From contig JAJRTG010000125.1 of NCBI GenBank assembly GCA_024278395.1, forward strand, positions 1 to 10,120: a DNA stretch of 10,120 nucleotides. The letters are read 5' to 3'. This document shows, in pieces, positions 6,333 through 10,120 of the stretch. Numbering within the stretch: position 1 is the first letter of the stretch; the number at the start of each line of letters is the position of its first letter. The position numbers and the translations under genes are program-made. The notes beneath the pieces were generated by a model. That model saw only the letters and a program-made list of their open reading frames with translations. It searched no databases and was not told where the DNA came from. The stretch comes from Fidelibacterota bacterium. GTDB taxonomy: Bacteria > Bipolaricaulota > Bipolaricaulia > UBA7950 > UBA9294.

Positions 6333-7682
6333 ATGCATGAGATCGTATTTGCCGGCGCCCATCTGGGGCAGGACACCCGGACCGTCCCGGTCGGAGGCGG
6401 GGCGCAAGTGGGGAACCACCTCATCCGCCACTGGGCGGAGGAAGGCCGGTTCCACATCATCGTCCTCGGTTCAGGGCCCGGCGCCGATTGGGACGGAGTC
6501 CCCAACGTCGACTACCATCGGATACCATGGAATGTCCCCGGAAGTAACGGTGTCCTCACCGACCTCTCCGTGCGCGGCTATGCCGGTTTCTCCCGCCAGT
6601 TCGAGCGCGGGGTGACCGCATTCCTCGCCGATCTCGCCGGCCGTCGGGACCCGCGGGGAATCCCCGTGATCCACAACGACCTCGCCGAGGCCGGTGATTT
6701 TGAGACGATCCACCGCCTCGGATTCCGGCAGATGACGATCTTCCACGTGGACGTGGTCGACTACACGGCGAGCATCTACCTGCGCGGACTCATCTCCACC
6801 CCGATGCTCGCCCGGACCTTCCGCGGCATGATGCGCCTCGGGGTGAACCGGATCCTCCCGGACGTGCTGCGGCTCATCTTCGAGAAGCAGGAAAAATGCG
6901 CGCGCTACTCGGAACTAATCGCCGTTCCGTCCTCGGGGATGGCGGAGATCGTGCGCCGCGCCTATCCGTGGCGGACGCGAACCGACGTTCTGGTGATCCC
7001 ATGGGGTGGGTTCGCTGAGCCGGCAACCGCGGGTGAGGCAGTGGCCGAGGAGGTCGAACGGATCAAGGAGAGCTGCTCCCTGAACGGTGATAGACCCATC
7101 CTGCTCTCCCTCAGCCGAATATCCCCGGAGAAGGGACAGGACCTTCTGCTCTCCGCGTTGCGGTTGTGGGAGAAGCGGGAGAGGATTATTCCCGAGGTCG
7201 TAATCTGCGGCGCATCGGCGTTCATCCACGGGAAGGCGTACACACGCAGGCTTCACCGGTTGGCCGGGCGCCTTCGCAGGATTCGCGTACACTTCCCAGG
7301 CTACGTTACAGGTGTTCGAAAGGCGGCCTTCTTCTCCTTAGCCGACCTCTACGTCTTCCCCTCTCGCCACGAGAGCTACGGCCTCACCCTGGTGGAGGCA
7401 CTGCAGGCCGGACTCCCCGTGCTCACCACGGATCACCGCTCCGCCCGCGACCTGGTGCGGGATGATTTCGGCCGGGTGGTGGAAGCGACGCCTGCAGGAA
7501 TCTATCAGGGGCTGCGGGAGCTGCTCCGCTACAGCAGACAGGAACTGGCGGCCATGGGCATGGAGGCGCAGCGGTTCGCGTACCGGCTAAGGTTCGGAAC
7601 GGCTGCTCGGCGGCTGGGCGACGCCGTCGAGGATCTGTTGAGAGCGCAGGATGAGCTGACGTGCGGGCGGACCATCGGTTAG
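6333..7682 (+). CDS. GT4-type glycosyltransferase (449 aa)
   Basis: A cytoplasmic, GT-B-fold retaining glycosyltransferase of the glycosyl transferase 1/GT4 group, which moves a sugar from a nucleotide-sugar donor to an unknown acceptor. The N-terminal Rossmann half begins MHEIVFAGAH with the glycine-rich acceptor loop GGGAQVGNHL (21-30). The donor half contains SLSRISPEKGQDLLL (259-273), with Arg262 and Lys267 in the usual phosphate-binding positions, and FPSRHESYGLTLVEALQAG (342-360) holding the E-x7-E pair Glu347/Glu355. There is no signal peptide or membrane anchor. The ATG at 6333 is preferred because the family fold starts there; an in-frame TTG at 6297 adds 12 unlikely residues. Neither start has a clear ribosome site. 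The gap of 112 bases after AOR and the lack of related neighbours give no clue to the glycan made. Confidence 0.88.
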   Translation: MHEIVFAGAHLGQDTRTVPVGGGAQVGNHLIRHWAEEGRFHIIVLGSGPGADWDGVPNVDYHRIPWNVPGSNGVLTDLSVRGYAGFSRQFERGVTAFLADLAGRRDPRGIPVIHNDLAEAGDFETIHRLGFRQMTIFHVDVVDYTASIYLRGLISTPMLARTFRGMMRLGVNRILPDVLRLIFEKQEKCARYSELIAVPSSGMAEIVRRAYPWRTRTDVLVIPWGGFAEPATAGEAVAEEVERIKESCSLNGDRPILLSLSRISPEKGQDLLLSALRLWEKRERIIPEVVICGASAFIHGKAYTRRLHRLAGRLRRIRVHFPGYVTGVRKAAFFSLADLYVFPSRHESYGLTLVEALQAGLPVLTTDHRSARDLVRDDFGRVVEATPAGIYQGLRELLRYSRQELAAMGMEAQRFAYRLRFGTAARRLGDAVEDLLRAQDELTCGRTIG

Positions 7683-7714
7683 GAAGAGCTCTTTCTGCTG
7701 ATCGGCTCCATGAA

Positions 7715-7743
7715 TTGACAGTGGACGTGCATCGTGGTATATT
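7715..7743 (+). promoter_or_regulatory. Strong extended -10 promoter of the secreted-protein gene
   Basis: A perfect -35 TTGACA (7715-7720), a 17-bp spacer, and -10 TATATT (7738-7743) with an upstream TGG extension (7735-7737). This is the best promoter in the window. The start is predicted near 7750, giving a leader of about 31 nt. Confidence 0.85.
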
Positions 7744-7780
7744 GGAATCAAAGGCATATATAATTAAGAGGTGGTCGACT

Positions 7781-8632
7781 ATGAGCTTCGAACCGATAAA
7801 GGCAGGAAGGACGACGTGGCTGATCGTCGTACTGGCACTGCTCTCACTCTGTTTCGTCTCCACCGTCTACGGTCAGGACGAACAGACCCCCTCCCTCACC
7901 CTTGAGGACGTGATAACCGTCGTCACAGGCAATGATCTTCTCTCCCCGGGGCAACAGGTGATGCTCACCTATTCCATCACCGTCGCGGTGACAAACGGGA
8001 CGGTCACCCCAGATGAAGCATTTTCCCTTATCGCCCTCTCCGGGTTGGACAGCTTGACCGAGCATCATCGAATCGGGTTTGTTGTGCAGGTGTTGGACAT
8101 CATCTTCGACGCCCTTGCAGACGGAACCATCGGCTTCGATGAAGCCACCGGTTACTTGAGCACCGCGGTTGAGAATTACAACATGGCCGGGCTCGCGCCG
8201 TTGCTCCCGAAAGAAGACGCCGTGGGGATCGATAACGCCATCTCCAACCTCGCCGCCTCCCGTGGCTACGCCGAGGAGGCGATCCAGAAGATCCTAAGCA
8301 AGATCGATGAGCTGATGGAAGCGGACGTCCCGCACGGCCTCATCGCTCGAACGGTAAAAGATCTCATCAATGCGGGAGCAACCCCGGATGAGATCATCGC
8401 CCAACTGGAGGTGCTCAAAGCATCGTTCGTGGAAAACGCCGGCCCCGGGAAGAAGGAGTCCTGTGAGAAGGCCCAGCCCGAGCAAAAGCAGTCCCAAGGA
8501 CAGAAGAACCACCAGAACAACCACTCGGACAAGAACGAACACAAGAACAACCAAAACCCAAACCAAGACAAAAGCGACCATCAGGACCACGGCGGCTCGT
8601 GCAAGGGGGGAGGCGCAAAGAAAGGCGAGTAA
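7781..8632 (+). CDS. Secreted protein with Cys-framed His/Asn/Gln/Lys-rich tail (283 aa, unknown function)
   Basis: No family recognised. Residues 11-31 form a typical signal peptide (TTWLIVVLALLSLCFVSTVYG), probably cut after VYG at 31. Cys24 lies inside it, but the bases of a lipobox are missing, so a lipoprotein is unlikely. The mature part (about 40-218) is helical and acidic. It contains a loosely repeated element G-T/A-x-x-x-DE (NGTVTPDEAFSLIA, 72-85; DGTIGFDEATGYLS, 114-127; AGATPDEIIAQLE, 198-210). From 221 the composition changes abruptly to a low-complexity tail of about 60 residues rich in Lys, Asn, Gln, His, Asp and Gly, bracketed by Cys228 and Cys274. Such tails can bind metal or polyanions or act as flexible linkers; the role here is unknown. 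GAGGTGG (7768-7774) sets the start 6 bases upstream of the ATG. The strong promoter and following terminator suggest a highly expressed single gene. Confidence 0.85.
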   Translation: MSFEPIKAGRTTWLIVVLALLSLCFVSTVYGQDEQTPSLTLEDVITVVTGNDLLSPGQQVMLTYSITVAVTNGTVTPDEAFSLIALSGLDSLTEHHRIGFVVQVLDIIFDALADGTIGFDEATGYLSTAVENYNMAGLAPLLPKEDAVGIDNAISNLAASRGYAEEAIQKILSKIDELMEADVPHGLIARTVKDLINAGATPDEIIAQLEVLKASFVENAGPGKKESCEKAQPEQKQSQGQKNHQNNHSDKNEHKNNQNPNQDKSDHQDHGGSCKGGGAKKGE

Positions 8633-8653
8633 GCGATCGGTCGGCTGCGCGGA

Positions 8654-8698
8654 CGGCGGGAGCGATGGTGGCTACATCATCGCTCCCGTTGGTTTAAT
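8654..8698 (+). terminator. Intrinsic terminator after the secreted-protein gene
   Basis: CGGGAGCGATG (8657-8667) pairs with CATCGCTCCCG (8678-8688) as a perfect 11-bp stem, extendable by G-U pairs and one C-G pair (8654-8656 with 8689-8691), with a 10-nt loop. It is followed by GGTTTAATAA. The U-tract is weak, but position and stem strength fit a terminator. Confidence 0.65.
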
Positions 8699-8988
8699 AA
8701 CGACTTGAATAAAGAAGTGAACCGCGGACGATAAAGAGCGGGAAGCGTTCACGCGGGGCACTATCATCCACGGTTCTCATCTTACCGCGATCGATCGACC
8801 TCCACTCGCGCGGGCCGGCAGGTCTTCAGCATCAGGAGATGGCAAGTTACGTATGGGCCGTCTTTCTCCACTCCGTGCCCCCAATCACGCATTATGCGCT
8901 ATCAGGATCGCGCGGGGACGAAGACGCGCGCCCGTCCGCTCTTTTTGACGTGTTCCGCCGCTACCTCCACGGAAAGTGAAACCTCGGC
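8695..8988. other. Intergenic stretch without a convincing gene
   Basis: No reading frame here has both a ribosome site and coding-like composition. It holds an imperfect inverted repeat (GTGAACCGC 8717-8725 with GCGTTCAC 8745-8752, one bulged C) and, near its end, a terminator-like hairpin listed separately. No promoter with good spacing was found; the best is TTGAAT at 8705 with a poor -10. A small RNA is possible but unsupported. Confidence 0.5.
8913..8946 (+). terminator. Terminator-like hairpin with T-tract, of unknown transcript
   Basis: GGACG (8916-8920) pairs with CGTCC (8933-8937). Two further pairs form across a GG bulge (GC 8913-8914 region with GC 8938-8939), followed by TCTTTTT (8940-8946). 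It lies 43 bases upstream of the hom promoter and may insulate it from read-through. No gene directly upstream explains it. Confidence 0.4.
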
Positions 8989-9017
8989 TTGACGAACTGG
9001 CCGATTGGCTGTATGCT
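8989..9017 (+). promoter_or_regulatory. Promoter of the hom leader
   Basis: -35 TTGACG (8989-8994), a 17-bp spacer, and -10 TATGCT (9012-9017). The expected start, 7 bases after the -10, is A9024, preceded by TTC. That base is the A of the leader-peptide ATG, so the mRNA may begin with AUG. Confidence 0.75.
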
Positions 9018-9023
9018 GGCTTC

Positions 9024-9113
9024 ATGGTTACCACAGACGGTCGTAGGGGAATAGCGGTGTCCATCCTCCCGTGCGGAGGAACCACTACGACGTTTGTGTC
9101 CGCTTCTCCCTAA
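9024..9113 (+). CDS. Threonine leader peptide (29 aa), transcription attenuator of hom
   Basis: The ATG at 9024 opens a 29-codon frame closed by TAA 9111-9113. The peptide contains Thr-Thr at residues 3-4 and a run of four Thr codons ACC-ACT-ACG-ACG at 9081-9092 (CGGTTTTFVS), plus two Ile codons (9051, 9063). Six Thr in 29 residues, four of them consecutive, placed between a promoter and a strong terminator and directly before homoserine dehydrogenase, is the signature of a ribosome-stalling leader peptide like enterobacterial ThrL. The amino-acid sequence is otherwise unlike ThrL. There is no Shine-Dalgarno before 9024, and the predicted transcript starts at that A, so initiation may be leaderless. 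An alternative in-frame GTG at 9057, with AGGGGA at 9045-9050, would give 18 residues and keep the Thr run. The peptide itself probably has no other function. Confidence 0.8.
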   Translation: MVTTDGRRGIAVSILPCGGTTTTFVSASP

Positions 9114-9139
9114 ATCAAACTGGTTTAGGGATAAGCGGA
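9099..9139 (+). promoter_or_regulatory. Long central hairpin of the hom leader
   Basis: TCCGCTTCTCCCTAAATC (9099-9116) pairs with GGTTTAGGGATAAGCGGA (9122-9139): 17 of 18 positions pair (one C-U mismatch, one G-U), with loop AAACT. The leader-peptide stop codon lies in its left arm. Its lower part (9099-9103) competes with the antiterminator for the same bases, while its upper part is compatible with it. It may act as a transcription pause hairpin that keeps polymerase near the ribosome. Confidence 0.7.
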
Positions 9140-9146
9140 TGATGCG

Positions 9147-9178
9147 GACTACAGGCGTTGCCTGTGGTCTTTTCTTTT
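9147..9178 (+). terminator. Attenuator terminator before hom
   Basis: GACTACAGGC (9147-9156) pairs with GCCTGTGGTC (9160-9169) through 10 consecutive pairs (one U-G), with a 3-nt GTT loop, followed by TTTTCTTTT (9170-9178). It ends only 4 bases before the hom Shine-Dalgarno site. It follows no annotated protein gene other than the leader peptide, so it must act as a conditional terminator. Confidence 0.9.
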
Positions 9179-9192
9179 GTTGGGAGGTGGTC

Positions 9193-10120
9193 ATGGCGCA
9201 GAGAGTAAAAGTCGCCCCGGTGATCCTCCTCGGCGCGGGGAGGGTCGGTCGTGCCTTGGTGGAGCTCGTCGTCGCCGGGCGGGCCCGGCTCGCGAGCCGG
9301 AGGGGGATCGAGATCAGGTTCCTGGGGGTGGCGGACAGCACCGGAGTCCTCATCGATCCCGCCGGGTTGACCGATCCCGAGTTGACGCGCGTCTTATCCG
9401 CCAAGTCCGCGGGAGAGGCGATTGAGAACCTACCGAACGGTTCACCGCTTTCTGAGCTCGATCCTCTCCTGGGGCCGGGGACGATCGTCGTCGACGCGAC
9501 GGCGTCCGATGCGACATATTCGGTTCTTACAGCCGCACTGGCGAACGGGTGCGGCGTGGTGCTCGCCAACAAGCGTCCGCTCGTCCGACCGTGGAGCGAG
9601 GCGGAGGTCTTCTTCTCCCATCGACATGTGGGGTACGAAGCGACGGTCGGAGCCGGGCTCCCGGTGATCTCCACCATGCGCGCCCTGCTCGACACCGGCG
9701 ATCGGATAGCGGCGATCGACGGGCTGGTGAGCGGGACGCTGGGCTACCTCCTGGGCGAAGTAGAGGCCGGAATCCCGTATTCCGTCGCGCTTTCCCGCGC
9801 ACGCGCATCGGGTTACACCGAGCCTGATCCGCGCGATGATCTGAGCGGGATGGACGTCGCGCGCAAGGGAGTGATCCTCGCCCGCACCGCCGGTTGGCCG
9901 CTCGAGCTGGATGACATTCCGGTAACCCCGCTCTATCCCACTGAACTTGCCACGCCGGTGGAGGAGTTCATGCGGGCCACGGCTCGGCTGGACGAGGAAT
10001 ACGCGCGGAAGGCGGACCAGGCGAGGTGCGCGGGCAGGGCGCTCCGCTACCTGGTGCGCGTCTCAGCCGAGGGCGGGGAGGTGGGGCTCACCGCGATCGA
10101 TCGGGATAGCGTCCTCGCGC
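9193..10120 (+). CDS. hom: Homoserine dehydrogenase (partial, runs off the window end)
   Basis: Reduces aspartate 4-semialdehyde to homoserine with NAD(P)H, the branch point to Thr and Met; cytoplasmic. The first 309 codons are present. Visible features are the Rossmann loop GAGRVG (14-19), ANKRPL (125-130) with Lys127, YEATVGAGLPVI (148-159), the substrate region SGTLGYLL (180-187) and GYTEPDPRDDLSGMDVARKG (207-226). Glu210, Asp216, Asp221 and Lys225 are spaced exactly like E208, D214, D219 and the catalytic K223 of yeast Hom6. It therefore belongs to the ThrA/MetL/yeast type, not the ACT-tailed Bacillus type, and no aspartokinase domain precedes it. GGGAGGTGG (9182-9190) sets the ATG. Transcription should be controlled by the threonine attenuator immediately upstream. 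Whether thrB/thrC follow cannot be seen. Confidence 0.93.
   Translation, partial: MAQRVKVAPVILLGAGRVGRALVELVVAGRARLASRRGIEIRFLGVADSTGVLIDPAGLTDPELTRVLSAKSAGEAIENLPNGSPLSELDPLLGPGTIVVDATASDATYSVLTAALANGCGVVLANKRPLVRPWSEAEVFFSHRHVGYEATVGAGLPVISTMRALLDTGDRIAAIDGLVSGTLGYLLGEVEAGIPYSVALSRARASGYTEPDPRDDLSGMDVARKGVILARTAGWPLELDDIPVTPLYPTELATPVEEFMRATARLDEEYARKADQARCAGRALRYLVRVSAEGGEVGLTAIDRDSVLA

Larger units (their letters stand above)
9024..9180 (+). promoter_or_regulatory. Threonine attenuator: switching RNA leader of hom
   Basis: Four pairing regions can be read. Regions 1:2 are CACAGAC-g-GTCGTAG (9032-9046) with CTACGACGTTTGTG (9085-9098), 14 pairs with one bulged G. Regions 3:4 are the terminator (9147-9169). 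Region 2:3 is the antiterminator, TTTGTGTCCGC (9093-9103) with GCGGAC-t-ACAGG (9144-9155), 11 pairs including two G-U, enclosing the hairpin at 9104-9134. Inferred logic: with scarce Thr-tRNA the ribosome stalls on 9081-9092, breaks 1:2 and leaves 9093-9103 free to form 2:3, so hom is transcribed. With ample Thr it reaches the stop at 9111 and covers region 2, so 3:4 forms and transcription ends. The pairings are seen in the sequence; the switching is inferred. Confidence 0.78.

Noticed and set aside
7661..7780. Upstream GTG start extending the secreted protein by 40 residues
   Set aside because: It lies upstream of the strong promoter (7715-7743) and inside the preceding gene. ATG 7781 has a good ribosome site and directly precedes a signal peptide.
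7848..7856. Cys24 of the secreted protein as a lipobox cysteine
   Set aside because: The preceding residues L-S-L lack Gly/Ala/Ser at position -1, and a standard signal peptidase I site (VYG) follows.
8839..8982. 47-codon frame starting MASYVWAVF in the intergenic stretch
   Set aside because: AGGAG abuts the ATG with no spacing, and the frame runs through the terminator-like hairpin and to the edge of the hom promoter.
9070..9091. GGAGGAACCAC resembles a T-box antitermination motif upstream of an amino-acid gene
   Set aside because: It lacks the UGGN tRNA-end binding bulge and the AGGGUGGNACCGCG core, there is no room for a stem I with specifier loop, and the same bases encode the Thr run of a leader peptide that explains the region better.

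Overview
The window is GC-rich bacterial DNA with strong Shine-Dalgarno sites, sigma70-like promoters and hairpin terminators. The gene content is an NAD(P)-type glutamate dehydrogenase, a short ferredoxin-type glutamate synthase relative, a tungsten aldehyde:ferredoxin oxidoreductase (AOR) and a homoserine dehydrogenase. This suggests an anaerobic, amino-acid-metabolising bacterium. A deep-branching phylum such as Bipolaricaulota (Acetothermia) would fit, but that is a guess from gene content and cannot be settled from this window.

Layout. 1-163: the 3' end of a purine nucleoside phosphorylase gene. 179-1525: a promoter, a 5'-terminal RNA hairpin and glutamate dehydrogenase. 1536-1580: a perfect 14-bp bidirectional terminator shared with the convergent glutamate-synthase-like gene (1588-3162, minus). 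3163-3308: a divergent intergenic region with two inverted repeats and a promoter. 3309-3827: a two-gene operon of a zinc-ribbon/ACT protein and a 50-residue coiled-coil protein, ended by a terminator. 3941-4281: a frameshifted remnant of a small membrane protein. 4436-6220: AOR. 6333-7682: a GT4-type glycosyltransferase. 7715-8690: a strong promoter, a secreted protein with a very hydrophilic His/Asn/Gln/Lys tail, and a terminator. 8695-8988: no convincing gene. 8989-9180: promoter, leader peptide and terminator. 9193-end: homoserine dehydrogenase, cut off by the window.

The most notable element is the hom leader. A promoter at 8989-9017 should start transcription at or next to an ATG that opens a 29-codon reading frame. 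This frame has four consecutive Thr codons (9081-9092) plus two more near its start. The RNA can fold in two mutually exclusive ways. One is an early stem plus a strong intrinsic terminator just before the hom ribosome site. The other is an 11-bp antiterminator that captures the 5' arm of the terminator. This is the architecture of a classic translation-coupled threonine attenuator, built from sequences unlike enterobacterial thrL, with a leader ORF whose predicted transcript may be leaderless.

Functionally, glutamate dehydrogenase and the glutamate-synthase-like protein handle ammonia and glutamate, AOR oxidises aldehydes with ferredoxin (for example those arising from amino-acid fermentation), and hom commits aspartate semialdehyde to Thr/Met synthesis under apparent Thr control.
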